Shown in pieces: positions 22,041 to 34,235 of a DNA stretch of 58,118 bases; within the stretch, counting starts at the first letter, position 1; every line of letters starts with the position of its first letter. The notes beneath the pieces are model-generated. The model worked only from the letters and a program-made list of their open reading frames with translations, made no database searches and was not told where the DNA came from. The DNA comes from Parachlorella kessleri (Eukaryota > Chlorophyta > Trebouxiophyceae > Chlorellales > Chlorellaceae), in the NCBI GenBank assembly GCA_001598975.1, contig BBXU01000067.1, positions 1-58,118 of the forward strand, in the 5' to 3' direction. A program made the position numbers and the translations under genes.

Positions 22041-25028
22041 ATGCTGGGAGTCATGAACCCCCACCTCCCTAGCGGCCCTGGGGGCCTTGGGAGTCTGGCA
22101 CGCTTCTCCCTCCTGCCTACCGACGGCTGGCAGCCCACACAGGCAGGCGACCTGCTGGGGGGTAACAGCTTGCTAGGCACCCCACCTCCCACCCAGCATG
22201 TGCAGCCACCGCAGTGGCTGCAAGCGCCGCAACAGCAGGGCTCCCTTGTGGCCCTGCAAGAAGGCAGCCTGCGGTTAAACGGTGGGGAGCAGGCGCACAG
22301 AGGGGCAGGGCAGCACTGGCAGGGTGAGGTGGCAGGCATACAGCGCGGCGGTGGCGAGCGCCTGGGTGCCGCAGCAGTGCTGCCAGAATCCAGCGGCGGC
22401 GAACTCTCAAATGCCTGGCTGCTAGACTTGCTCAGCAGGCAGGATGGTGCGGGGAGTTCGCCCGTGGACCCCCAGCACGCCTTTGGGCCAGGATTTGCTG
22501 CCTCAGCCGGCCTGGGCATGGGGCCTAGCCCTGTTATGGCAGTCCCACAGGACCAGGCTCCCTTTGCGGCGGTGCCTCTGCAGCCGCGCGCCCCGTCCAG
22601 CGCAGCGCAGCAGCCGCCCTACGGCAGCATGACACCCTACCTGCAGCAGAGCCAGCATCGGGAGCGGCAGGCCCAGGCGCAGCAGCAGCAGCAGCAGCAC
22701 TTCTACTCTCACCTGCCGCAGGCGCGCCTGAGCCCGCCTCAGCAGCCACGGCAGGCGCAGCGTGGCCAGCAGCAAGGTGAGGCTGCTGGCAACGCCGGTC
22801 TGCCTGTAGCTTCAGCCCGTCCGGGCGGCGCGGTGGAGCAGAGCCAGAAGCAGCAGCAGGAGATGTGGCGGCGGGGCCTGTTCTCCGAGGTGTTTGAAGG
22901 GGGCAGCCAGCGGGCCGAGTCCCCGTTCCAGCTCCCTGACCTAGGCGACATTGAAGGTGCGGGTAATGCCCTTCAACCTCGTCGCACCGCCTTGTAGGCT
23001 GCCCTGCCGGACCATCTGCTCATAGACCCATCTTCCGTGCTGCATTTGCTGCCGTCTTTGGACTGACTGGACTTGCATCCAGATGGTTGGCAGCGTGCTT
23101 TGCAACAGGGAAGGAAGCAGTGCAGCCCGCCGGATGCAGCGGCTATGCATGGATCAGCCTTGATCTAGGTGGCATACTCCTGCAGAGCCGCGCTGCGTGC
23201 TGTGAAGTGTAACCACTTAGCCATCATAGCCTTACCATGTGTCCTGGGGCTGCGTGTGCACAAGGCACTCCCCAAGGGTCCTCTCGTTGGCTCTCCACTA
23301 CCGTGCTCGTGCTTGCCGCAGCACCCGACATGGACGACCTGCTGATGGGAGGGCTTGGGTTGGACGAGCCATTCCAGCCGCTGGGCTTACCTGCCACCAC
23401 ATCCCCCAAGCCTGCCAGCCTGGCGCCAGCTGGGCGAGGGACCTTCCCAGCGTCCCCGGGGCAGGCGCAGCAGCCAGCGCTCCAGCGGCCAGGCTCCAGC
23501 CTGGGGGTACAAGCGGTGCAGGCGAGGCGAGGCCAGGCACCAGGGTCGGAGCCTGCTGCTAGCATGCTGGGCACGGTTCGCCAGCAGGGCCATGCGGCCA
23601 GCCCCTTCATGTCTGCGCAGCCGGCGCCGATGGTGGAGCTGGCGGGCAGCCAGCCAGCACAGCGGGGGCAGGACGAGCCGGCTGCGGACAGGGCGGCAGC
23701 GGAGCAGCCTGCCAAGCCTGCCCAAGGCCGAGGGCCCAGCAAGAAGGTGAGCCACGCTTCCTTGGGGGTTGGCTGCCCCTAGTTTGGCTTTGCTGCCTGG
23801 ACGGGCTGGATGCTCCCTGAGCTTTGCGGCACCTCCTGAGCTCCCACCTCCCCCTGTGGGGTTGGTTGTCTCATCCTCTGTTGCAAAGCAGTCCCACAGC
23901 AAGCTTGCTGGGTGCCCGAGAGGGACAATGAGCTCTCATTCTCCCATGTTGGGCCTCCGCCTTGCTGGGCTGGACTGCTCGCCGCCTTCCCTATTGCGCC
24001 CCCACGTGCCCTTGTTGATGTGTTGCCCTGCCTTGCGAGCTGCAGGCGGTTGCCGCCAAGAAGTCCGCTGCGAGCAAGAGGCAGAAGGCTGCGTCGGCAG
24101 CTGCCGCCAAAGCCGCCGCAGCGGCGGCAAAGCGTGCGCGACTGCGGCAGGAGCAGGAGGCGGCGGTGGCGACGACAACTCTCGTGGAGTGGTGCACAGA
24201 GGAGGAGCCGGCGGCTGATGATGAGATGAAGGGTAGGTGGGGGTGCTGGTGGGCGGGCGCCAGCTTGTTTCCTGAGCAGGCAAAAGGGCTGCTGCCGAGC
24301 GGTTGGGTGTAGGCGGTGGGATGCGCACTGCGGCCCAGCAGGGAAAAAGGTGCCTTCTAGGCGTTTGCGGTTTGGACTGTAAATGGTGCGTGGGTGGGTG
24401 GGCGAACTGGCATTTAGGTACTTTGTGTCGTGTACTCAGAGAGGGTCTGGTGAGCTGTGTGCATGATGCATCGATAGGCTTGTCAGAGCTGCTTTGGTAG
24501 CAACTGGTGGGCTTTGGCAGAAGTCGCCGCGTGTCGTTGGCTGCGTAGCCCAGTGGCCTCGCCACCCTGGCAGCTGTTGGTAAATGCCCCGCAGCAGCGG
24601 CAATGGCTTTTGGTGCGCCTGCAAGTAGCAGCCGCGCGGGCTGACATACGCCGCTGCCCTGCTGTGCCTGCTGTGCAGAGCCTCCAGCGCGGGCGTCCAA
24701 GGACGCTACCCTGCTGCAGCTCTCCCCGGCAGCTGCTCTTGTGGCTGCCGGCGCGTTCACCGGCAGCTTTGTCGGGGGCAAGGAAACCCCGCATCTACCA
24801 GGAACAACAGCTCGCGGCGTGGGGCACCACCAAGACATGGACACAACCTGCCAGGTCGCAGCTCGAACGATTCCAGCGCCAGGCAAAGCTAGCTGCGCCG
24901 CGCCGCAAAGAGACTCTGAGCGAGGCGGCTTGCAGGTCCTTGGGTGGCTGTTTGGCCCACGGCTGCCGCGGCGGTGGGCCCTCAGCGGCGCGGCGGGCGG
25001 CGGCCTTGCGTCGGAAGTCGGCAGATGA
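22041..25028 (+). CDS. Unidentified Gln/Ala-rich protein
   Basis: Exons 22041-22956, 23322-23746, 24046-24232 and 24679-25028 join in phase (625 residues). The start is the first ATG after a likely 5' UTR acceptor. The N-terminal third carries HLPSGPGGLGSLARFSLLPT, then a long Gln/Pro/Gly-rich region with a run of five Gln near residue 214. Exon 2 opens with APDMDDLLMGGLGLDEPF. Exon 3 is a basic Lys/Arg/Ala helix (AKRARLRQEQEAAVA) ending in an acidic patch. This composition is typical of nuclear or transcription-related scaffold proteins, but no domain is recognised. The last exon is doubtful: another plus-strand frame (RIYQEQQLAAWGTTKTW onward, open to 25212) looks more protein-like there, so an additional splice is likely. 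Confidence 0.6.
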
Positions 25029-26699
25029 GAGGGAAGAGTACAGGATCCACAAATGCACATGGCCGTCCTACGCGGGCATAGAATATATCTCAGGTGTTCT
25101 ATGCCCATGCCAGCGTGGTTACCTGCGCATGGCTCTGCATGCATTCAAAACGAAGGGGCCACCGCCGCTGCTGCTCCTTGAAAGCCAACTCACGAGCTAC
25201 TTTAGCAAGTGAGCCGGGGATCTTTGTGAATCTCATTAGAGCAGGCTACAACCTTTCAGGACATTATGCACTCGGTGGGAGGGGATAATTGACGCCAGGT
25301 GTGTGCTGCATCCTTAATACACCATGGCTCTGCACATGCCTGCTACTACGCACGGTCCAGGAAGACTGTAAGTTATCATGTGTTTGACACCGTGTACTGC
25401 TGAGCTTGGTTGTAAGGCTTGAAAGACTTCGCTCGTCGGCTGGTTGACTGCTAGTGTCTCTCTTTGCCAGCTAGAAGCGTTTGATTTGGATTTGCCTGTG
25501 TGCCGGGCGCGGCAGTGTTGGCTTCCTCAGAAGAAGCCTGTGTGCTCCAGGCAGCTCCTTGCCTCCCACGGAATGTCTTTCTGTCTGTGCATGCAAGCCC
25601 TGTATGGCCCGCTCTTGTCGCGTGCTTGGCAGCAGGCCTCTTGACCAAGCACTTGTGTGTGATGCTTGGCTCTCCTTCAAGGCTGTTTAGATTGGCAGCA
25701 GTTTTGCCTGGAACATTGCTGTTGTACTGAATTCTCTCCCCCCCTGTGAGGTCCTCCCCTGCCTCTCTTGTAGGCTTATTGTCGGCGCTGCAGGTGGCTC
25801 GCTCTCTCGCTGTACCCCCTTGCTCATAAAGCTGTTGTGTGGCTGTGTTGAGCCCTTGCTATGAGATCGATGTCTTGTAGCTTGCAAGCCTCTTTGATCA
25901 TGGCTGCTTGCTGTGCACTGCCCTTCAAATGCACGTTTTTCTCCTGCATTGTTTTGCAGTGTGTGTAGCACGCAGCATGAGAACCTGACGATTGCAAAGT
26001 AGTTGATCTCTGTCTTCCTGCCGGTAATACGAGGACATCATGGCATTGATGTCCCAGGTGGCCGTGTACACGCAGGCCCGGGTCACTCGACACATACTGC
26101 AAAGCTCTTGTAGCGGGTCTGTTGCCTAAAATGGGAGCCGTGCCTCCGACTACAAGCCCTGCACATACGACCCAAATTGACAGAATGGGTTATTAGCATG
26201 GGTGGCAGGTAGTGCGAACAGGGAGTAGAGCTGGGCTGGACTGGACTGACTGGGTTATGTTCTCTGGCACCTGCATATACCCTATGTCGAAAGGCAAATT
26301 GCTGTAAAGCTTTATTGGTATTGGGGAAACCCCACACAGCATCCTTTGCAAGCTTGCCTATCAGAGCAGGTTGAGTGCATCACAGATCTTGATGCCTGCG
26401 ACCCTGGGAATGGCGAGGTCCTGGCGCCCAATTACTAATAGTACATGAAAATCACGTGATACAGCCCTCGAACTCCAAGGAAAACCTTGTCCAAACGACG
26501 ACTCCCAATCAAAATTCGTTTAAGTTGAAGATAACATTGCAGAGCTTGAACTCGTTCTGTTTCTGGCCGCCCCACAGACTGCAATATTGCCTTGTCAGCA
26601 GATAGGTTTGGCCTGACAGGTACAAGCCCTGGCATAGCTGCTGGTCAGGGATCACTGACATCAGGCTGCCTTCCCCCTGAGATCACCTCGCATCGGACG
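25029..26699. other. Gap upstream of urate oxidase
   Basis: T-rich, low coding potential. No splice-consistent gene found. Contains one R1 repeat copy (26190-26255) and should include the uricase promoter and 5' UTR. Confidence 0.5.
26190..26255 (+). repeat. Dispersed repeat R1 copy (forward), well kept
   Basis: TTATTAGCATGGGTGGCAGG, TAGTGCGAACAGGGAGTAGA and GCTGGGCTGGACTGGACTGA in order. It lacks the right third (GGATGCAG to CCTGAG). Confidence 0.75.
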
Positions 26700-29581
26700 A
26701 TGGCGTCCCTGGCTTTGCACCAGCATGGCAAGAGCAGAGTCCGAGTGGCTCGTGTGTGGCGGCAGGGCCCAGGCAAGGCTTTTGCTGTCTTAGCACTGAG
26801 GGTGCTTGCAAGCCCTCTTTGTTTGTTTGGCAGGGACTCGAAACATTGCTGGCCAGGTGGTGAGCTGCTGCTAGGGTCGACGTGATGCCCTCATCCTGGG
26901 TCTCGCAGTGCACTACTTTGTGGAGCTCAGCGTGCACACCGTGCTGGAGTCCGACATGGCCCACGCTTTCCTGACACCCAGCAATGAGGGCATGACAGGT
27001 ACGCTTGCCTGACACGCAGCAATGAGGGCATGGCAGGTATGCGGTGTCGCTGCTCGTGGCCTCCTCCTGCCTAAAACCCTCCTGTCGTGGTATATGCCTA
27101 CATACTTGCGCCACAGGCGAGGAAGCAGCACCTTAGTCACCCTAACCCTTTTGGGCCCTGGTGCAGCTACTGATACCCAGAAGAACACTGTGTACTACAT
27201 AGCCAAGCAGTTTAAGTCACCCTGCACTCCCGAGGCCTTCGGCATTGCGCTGGCCAAGCACTTTGTCGCGACATACCCCAAGGTGTGTGCTGATGAGTAG
27301 CAGTTCACATCCCTGCACGGCCTTCCAATGCATCAGACTGTCTGAGCTGCACTTGAGGCATCCTCGGCCCACTGGTGCCGGTGGTGCAGGCCTCTGGCCT
27401 GTCTACCTTTCTTTGTTGTTCGCTATGTTGCCCTGGGTATGCTGTGCATGCCATGCCACTCCTTTGGCAGCGGTGGCGTATTCCGCCTGCAGTTGTGACG
27501 TGCCGTGCCAGTCCCTGCTCTGCCAGGTGTCCAAAGCCAAGATAACTGTGGAGATGGCTCCATGGAAACGCATCTCACTGGAGGGCCAGGTATGCGAAGC
27601 TTCTGTGGCCTAATGCCTTGCCTCCGTCCCTGCTGGGGATGGCCTCTGGGCAGTCCATGCCATCCCATGGTGCTTGCCATCTTTGCCATACATGTGCATG
27701 CTGCCTGGCATCCTCTCCTCTTGGGTCCACTGAGCCATAGGGACATGCTTTACCATAGGGACATCTGGTTCGGAAGTAGGGGTAACGCGCCTCCTACCAG
27801 CCGAACCTGTGTCCATTTGCTACGCTAGGCCATGCAGTAGACAACCAGGAGCGGCCTGGCGGGCCAAGCACATGTGCCCAGATATGACAAGGCGGCAGAC
27901 ACTAGATGGGGCTCACTGCACGTGCTGCAGGCGCATGAGCATGGCTTTGTGAGGGAGGGCACCGAGGTGCGCACCGCCTACGTGACGCACAACAAGCAGG
28001 GTGCCACCGAGGTCACTGCAGGCCTGAAAGACCTCCAGGCAAGTGATGCCTTGGCCTCAAGGGTGTGCTGGCGTTGCTGTGCAGCAGGTCAAGCCGCGTA
28101 TGGCCTGTACTGACAGCCCACAGGTGTCTGGCACTAGTAACCTCTGCTCACCTCATCAGTGGCAATCACGAGTGTGGGGAGGGATGGGGCCTGCCTTATG
28201 TTGTAATGTGACGTGATGGGGGTTGCTTCAAGGCACCATTCTGACAGGTCTTGGTATGCCCAGCTTCTTGGAGCAAGTCATGGCACAACAGGGCCACAGC
28301 AGCGTGCACACTTTTTCGCGGTTTTGCAGGTCCTCAAAACAACCCAAAGCGGGTATGAGGGGTTCTTACATGACGAGTTCACCTCCCTGCCTGATGTCAA
28401 GGACCGTATCGTGGCTACCGCAGTGTCTGCCAAGTGGAGGTAAGTGCCTGGCAGTTCAGTTGGGGACAGCCGTGCGCTCACACCAACACCCGAACGTACC
28501 CTGTCAACGAGTTCATTTGACGCTATCTGTCCGGCGTCAGATGTGTTTGGCTTGCTTGTGTCTCCAACAACCTTTAGTAAAGTTTTGGTCCTGCTAGGAT
28601 TGCTTGGGCTTCGCATGCACCGTTGCCATGGCCCATACTCCCACGCCCCCTGCTGACACTGCTGGGACTGTGAGGCAATCAAACTTCAGCATTTTACAAC
28701 ATAACCCAGGGAAAAAATTAGCAGACGTGTTATGTTTGATGGACAATTCCCGATGGATTGAAATGTGACAGGAAGGCGTCAGAGTGCAAGGTTGGCGGGT
28801 GCCTGCTGTATCAAGGAGCAGAGAGAATCGGAAAGGAGGAAACAAGTTGCAAGCACGAAGGCCGTAAAGCACAGTGCACGCGCGCGTGTATGGACAATTG
28901 TCAAAAGCAGCCCTTTCCTGCTGGCGCCTGCACAGGTACACCAAGGCGCCGGAATGCTGGGATTCCGCCTACCAGGGAGTGAAAGCGGCGCTGCTAGAGG
29001 CCTTTTATGGGCCTCCCAAGGGCGGGGTCTTCTCCCCCAGTGTGCAGTTCACGCTGTACCAGATGGCAAAGCTTGCCATCTTGAGGTAAGGGGCTTGGGG
29101 GCCGAAGGCGTGGGGGCACTTGGATGCTGGAGTGCGAAGCATGCCAGGACTGGTGGGTTGTTGCCGGCAATGCAGCATTGTTTTGCTGGCCACTGCTTGG
29201 GGAGGGCGAGGGACGCATGTGTCGCTCCGTGGCCTGCTGTTCAGGTAGGCGTGCTGGCTTTCAGTGGAAGCATCCCGCATGCCCATACCAGCTCGGTGCC
29301 GCGCACCGCATATGTTGCAGAGCTCCAGTACCCCTCGCATCACAGCCACCACAAGTCCGTGCGTTGAGCTTCACCTCATCATGCCTCCCTGTGGTGTGGC
29401 TTCCAGGGTGCCAGAGGTCGGCTCCGTGTTCCTCAACATGCCCAACCTCCACTTCCTGCCCTGCAACCCGCCCAAGTCTTCTGGCTTTGAGAACGATGTC
29501 TATGTGGCCACCTCAGAGCCCCACGGCACAATCGAGGCGGTGGTTACACGCCAGGCGGTGGCGCCACACTGCCGGCTGTGA
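26700..29581 (+). CDS. UOX: Urate oxidase (uricase)
   Basis: Oxidises urate to 5-hydroxyisourate in peroxisomes, a step in purine catabolism and nitrogen recovery. Eight exons: 26700-26772, 26909-26998, 27167-27282, 27527-27589, 27931-28038, 28330-28439, 28936-29085, 29407-29581; 885 nt, 294 residues, the usual length. Catalytic features are present: the Lys in HGKSRVRV, the Thr in [10 protein letters not shown] and the His in [11 protein letters not shown]. Family blocks [21 protein letters not shown] and [17 protein letters not shown] are intact. The C-terminus is HCRL; Cys-Arg-Leu fits the PTS1 peroxisomal signal pattern. Introns 1 and 5 use GC donors (the second is certain, since it splits LKDLQ/VLKTT). 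A 38-bp tandem duplication covers the donor of intron 2. Confidence 0.97.
26970..27041 (+). repeat. Tandem duplication spanning a 5' splice site
   Basis: Two units 38 bp apart, each reading CTGACAC(C/G)CAGCAATGAGGGCATG(A/G)CAGGTA. The first unit is the end of uricase exon 2 with its donor at 26999; the second carries an equally good donor at 27037. Confidence 0.85.
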
Positions 29582-31218
29582 GGTGCCACGGCTATCTTAC
29601 CGGGCTGCCGGCCGGGACTCTGTGTGGATGTATAGTAGTTGGCATGAGGCCGGCGGCACTGGTCTGGTGTCCTGAGCAGGACTATGGTAGAGGGACATTG
29701 ACCGCATCGGGGCTGCAAGACCAGAAAACGGGTGGTGAGTGTTTGAGGTGAGGGTGTCACCAAAGGAGCTCCCGCCCGCCCTGTCCTCCTAGCACTGGGG
29801 GAACGGTTGGGAACCTGGCTGACGACACCGACTGAACAGTGTTGTAGAGGAGTGGGTTTGGGGTCGTGGCAGGCACATTTGGTGGTCGGTGGGGGCTTGT
29901 CAATCTTCTACTTGCTTTTCCAGCGCCCAACCACTTCGTAGTCGCACGGCCATGACATGCGCGCTGTGGTGGCCGCCCTGCTTGACCTACACTGATGCTT
30001 GTCAAAGACATTGCGCAATGTATGCCATGGTGTGGAAGCTGGCACAGGCACAGGAACCGTGCGCCCCACCAACGCTTGCAAGCAGTCTCGAATATTTGTT
30101 GGCCCTTGCAGCATGCAGCCCCACGAACTGTTGTTGTGAATGTGTGTTGGGGATCAAGACGGATCGGGTTGCACCTGAAGTTAATTTGACGGATTCCTTG
30201 TTAGGAATTTCATCATGCATGCTAAGAAGTGGAAACCATGAAGGCGTGTCATGCTATATTCAAGTCTTGAATTTCATTACCAGCCTTGGTAGTCGTGGCA
30301 TTGGAGTTGCTGTAGTCCTTATTTCGCTTTTGTTTGCCCAGCTATGTGTTGCGCGCTGACTTACATGTCACAAATATAGTGTTCTTCGGCTGGCGCTGGA
30401 GGTGTTTCCCCGCTGGCCTGGCATGGGCAGAGGGGCTTTGTTTGTTTCAAGACTAGAGCGTTGTAGTGCAGCATGTGTTAGGTGTGGGGTCAATGACCGC
30501 ATCGGTTTTATTGGCCATGGCAGGATACGTTTGGACATCATTGACTTGGGACAGCGTATTACGCGGGGCCCTTGACAGGTGACCCAGCCGGAGCCAGTAT
30601 AACAATGCTCCAATGGATCTGCAAGACCATGCTGAGGCCCCCACTAGTTGCTCATCCTAGCTTATCCTTGTTCTTTGATAAGTTATTGCCGACCTAAGGC
30701 TCATCAAGCTAGTTGCCGCATGGACGGCAGCACCTCTACTAGAGTTCCGCCTGCCCACCGCCACATCCTGAAGCCCCCCACCAAGAAGGGGATATCCAGC
30801 ATGGGAAGGATGCTGCCCTACATGCAGATTGCAAGCTGAGGACTCCAATTATGCTGCCCCGCGGCTAGAGCATGGGAACCACCTGACTAACTCAGACCCT
30901 AAAGGGGTCCAGCAGTCAAGCACAGGGGCCCGTCACTGAGGCTTGTCTCAGGTCCCCCAGCAGCCTCTCTCAGGTAAGGCTGGGGCTCAGTCAAGTACGG
31001 TCTGAGCATCAGAGGGATCGAACGGAGCCCCTCAACAGAGGCCTGTGCCTAGCTGCTGGGTCGATGCCAAGTTGGATGCCTGCTTTCAACCTCCCCCAGC
31101 ATGAACCCGCGGGTACCCGCCGTGTCCCAGCCTTGAACACTTGCACGCGTCCTTCTTCTGCTTCTACTACTTGCATACACGCCCCTAGCAGAGTTCGAGG
31201 CGAGGATCGCAGGGCAGC
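29582..31218. other. Gap between UOX and SAR1
   Basis: Contains the uricase 3' UTR and the SAR1 promoter. Open frames here (for example 29889-30359) lack splice context, conserved motifs and gene-like composition. No repeat copy or RNA gene was recognised. Confidence 0.5.
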
Positions 31219-33105
31219 ATGTTCTTCCTAAACTGTAAGCCTTCCAGAATTGGGTGCCTCGAGCGCTGGGCTGCACACTCGAGGGGCCAACCTGAGCATC
31301 TGCTTGCCTGCTGCAGGGTTTTACAGCGTCCTGAACTCGCTGGGGCTGTACAACAAAAATGCTAAAATCCTTTTCTTGGGCCTGGACAATGCCGGCAAGA
31401 CCACGCTGATGCACATGCTCAAGGACGAGAGGCTTGCACAGCATCAACCAACGCAGTATCCAACCTCAGAGGTACGCTGATCACAGAAGCAGCCTGCTGC
31501 AGTGCTGGGAGAGCTGGGTTGGGACCAGAGCAGGACTGACCAGGCACGGCAAATGTGCACGCAGGAGTTGCAAATGGCGGGCATAAACTTCAAGGCCTTT
31601 GACCTTGGTGGTCACGAAATCGCCAGGAAAGTTTGGAAGGACTATTATGCCAAGGTGCGAGGGGTGGACCAGTAGGGCCTGCAGTCACTTCCTGCCAGAT
31701 ATGCCAGCTTGTTTCCTTAGCTAGCTGGCCTGGCCTGGCCTGGCTTACAGACAGTTGTTCGCCGAGAACAGCATGCAAGTGAAACTCACAGAAACTCACA
31801 GAAACTCACAGGACGGTGATACGATGATTTATGTACCACAGGCTGGGCCAGCTGGGCCAGCCGGACCTATGTTGTAGTTGGGCCGGCTGGATGCAGCTGA
31901 ACTGGCCGCTATGAGAATTGCAAGGGGAGCATGGGAGGTGGCTGGTCCCATGCGATCTCACAAGATGGGCTGGCTCTGTGCTGCTACCTGTACAGGTTGA
32001 TGCCATTGTATTCCTAGTAGATGCAGCGGACCGGGAGCGATTTCATGAGTCCAAGAAGGAGCTTGATTCGCTGCTCAGCGACGACTCTTTGGCCACAGTG
32101 CCTTTCCTGATCCTGGGGAACAAGATTGATATCCCTACCGCGGGTGAGGGAGGGCACAGCTGGGCCTTCAAGTGGGTCACACAGTCACTGGGAAGGCAGT
32201 CTGTGGGCTAAAGGGCGCTACAGTCTGGGTTGCATGTTGTGAGACACCACATTACTTACCTGTGCAAAGTAAGTAATTGGAATGTGAAGCAGGAAAGTGA
32301 TGAAGTCAACCGGGGTTACCCTTGGAACCCTGGGGTATGTCGGTTACATTCATGCTGCACGGGGGAATAACTGCAACGCGGATAGAAATTGCCCAAAGAA
32401 GCACGAAGGCCTTTGAGAGATGCCAAAGGGTGTAGCAGCTGACGCGGGGGGTGCGGAAGGGAGAGGCTGTGTATCCTGGTGCTTGTGGCGGTGCAGCATC
32501 CGAGGAGGAGTTGCGCTATGCGCTGGGGCTGACAAACATGACAACCGGCAAGGGCAAGGTGGACCTGAAGGACTCCAACATCCGCCCCATGGAGATCTTC
32601 ATGTGCAGCGTGGTGAGTCACAGGGGGGTTGACAGGCTCTGGCGCAGTGAGTCGCTGCTGGTGGCCTTGGGATCCCATGATTCAGTCCTTGTTCCGAGGA
32701 CCTGCTTGCCATGTATGGGACAGCATGGAAGGGGCGATACTGCAAGCCCTGCATCCTTCTCGGAGTGCCTGAGTGCCTTGATTGCAAGGTGGTGAAGAAC
32801 AGGCTGTGTGAGCCGCTTGCATATGCAGGGGTGTTGTGCCTATGCAGACATGCCTTGCTCTCTTGTGGTGCACTAGTTGTGAGTTGTGGGAGAGGGGTTA
32901 GATGTAGTGAGAGGGTTCGTCTGGCTTCGGCTGTGCAATCTCAGTGTGGTCCTCCACGCTTGCGGCGTCAGTAGTGGCCCTCCTGCATAGTCTGGAGTGT
33001 TCCTTGGGAACTAAGGGCCCCATTACTGCCTGCTTGCGCGCCTTGCAGGTGAGGCGTATGGGGTATGGTGAGGGCTTCCGCTGGGTGTCTCAGTACATCA
33101 AGTAG
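31219..33105 (+). CDS. SAR1: SAR1 small GTPase (COPII vesicle formation)
   Basis: Starts COPII coat assembly at ER exit sites. Six exons: 31219-31234, 31317-31471, 31565-31654, 31996-32143, 32497-32612, 33049-33105; 582 nt, 193 residues, exactly the family length. The first exon encodes only MFFLN and one base. The protein begins [20 protein letters not shown], the amphipathic membrane helix. GTPase motifs: [10 protein letters not shown] (P-loop), PTQYPTSE with the switch I threonines, DLGGHE (G3 with Sar1-type histidine), NKIDIP (G4) and [14 protein letters not shown] (G5 and C-terminal signature). Nothing essential is missing. Intron 3 contains three perfect 10-bp tandem repeats. Confidence 0.98.
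31781..31810 (+). repeat. Three tandem copies of GAAACTCACA
   Basis: Perfect 10-bp unit repeated three times in SAR1 intron 3. Just upstream is a short CTGGC-type run (31727-31744). Confidence 0.9.
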
Positions 33106-33664
33106 GGCCACACTCCACCCAGCAGTGCTTGCAGCCGGGGCCTACACCTGGGGGCTTGGCGGCGAGAGGCGTGGCATGGCACAGTGGTGGGCCAAGTCAT
33201 ACCACTGCGTGTTTAACGCGGGGGTGCTCTTCGACGACCGTGCAAGCTGGTGGCAGCAGCGGGGTCGTGATAGGAATGGCCGCCTGGTTGCAGACGACTC
33301 TACTGTCCCTTGCCTTAGCTCTGAATCTTGCAGCGGACATAAGAATAGCAGCGCTCCCGCTTGAATTGTTGTTTCATTTACTTTCTTCCTGGGGTGGCCG
33401 CTGCGCCATGCTGGTTTGTCGCCTGCTGTGTTTTGCTGTTTGGTGGCTACATGTTCCATAGCAAGTTGCCTCGTTGGCGACTATGAGTAGCACAGACTTC
33501 AACTCGTCACAAGGTTGTTTGAGATGTTTAAAAGGGCCGCAATGCGGAGATGGCGACATGCTCAGCGTACAGGCTGCAAGCAGGCTAATTGCTGGGCGTG
33601 TGAATGACCTCAAAGGAAAGTCCTTGCTTGCACACACTAACAGGCGTGGATGCTAGATAGTCTG
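33106..33664. other. Gap between convergent SAR1 and deaminase-like copy A
   Basis: Two 3' UTRs meet here. No other gene or repeat was seen. Confidence 0.5.
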
Positions 33665-34235
33665 CTAGTCCTTCCCCAGCATGCGCCGCTGCCCTGTTGT
33701 GAGGGTTGACTTGGGGGCACCGCTGTCGGTGAGGCGCCCACTGAATACACCACCGCCGTCGAGGGTGCAGTGCACTCTCAAGTCGAACCGAGTCAGCTCT
33801 CTCAGGCAGTACACGCAAGGCACAGAGGAGCCGAAGGTGCCGTCGGAGCGCTGCCGGATGACAACCAGGTCGGCGCCAAGCTTGCGCCGAACCCAGGACA
33901 CAACTGAGTGGGCACGCGCGCCGTGACGTCGTGCAGCAGTGATGTAGGTCTGGAGAAGCCTGCAGCGGGCAGCACACATAAACAAGTTGTGCTTGTCTAA
34001 GCACCTACAGGGCTTGCGCAGCAAGGCTTCCTGCAGTCACAGTCAATTCTCCCTGCTTCTCAACCGGGTTGGCTCAAGAGGGCTTATCCAGAATGGCACA
34101 ACGCGTCGCGACGCCTTAGCAACTCCTGGGAAAGCAGACCATGTGCTGCAGCACGTCTGGTAGGCCACCCACCTCCGTTCAGCACAGCAGCGGTGTGTGC
34201 TGTTGGCAAGCTCAGTGTTGTTCTTGTTCTTGAAC
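33665..34235 (-). CDS. Deaminase-like zinc protein, copy A
   Basis: Two exons are clear on the minus strand: one ending at 34173 (start at or beyond 34235) and 33665-33959 with the stop. The first ends with STHRCCAERR; the second begins LLQTYITAARRHG and continues with WVRRKLGADLVVIRQRSDG, PCVYCLRELTRFDLRVHC and FSGRLTDSGAPK. C-A-E followed by P-C-x-x-C is the zinc and proton-shuttle signature of the cytidine deaminase superfamily, and the order and strand-helix pattern fit. The intron splits the Arg codon after CAER and is at the identical place in copy B. The gap between the motifs (about 48 residues) is longer than in classic cytidine deaminases. The 5' end is unresolved: the frame upstream is open only back to about 34250. 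The substrate is unknown. Confidence 0.65.

Noticed and set aside
23936..25144. 402-codon open frame on the minus strand
   Set aside because: Crosses introns and exons of the plus-strand Gln-rich gene and is Pro/Ser/Arg/Ala low complexity. The plus-strand exons join in phase, while this frame shows no conserved block.
29889..30359. 156-codon open frame on the plus strand
   Set aside because: Cys- and Ser-rich, no splice sites, no motif, and in an AT-richer gap; most likely chance.
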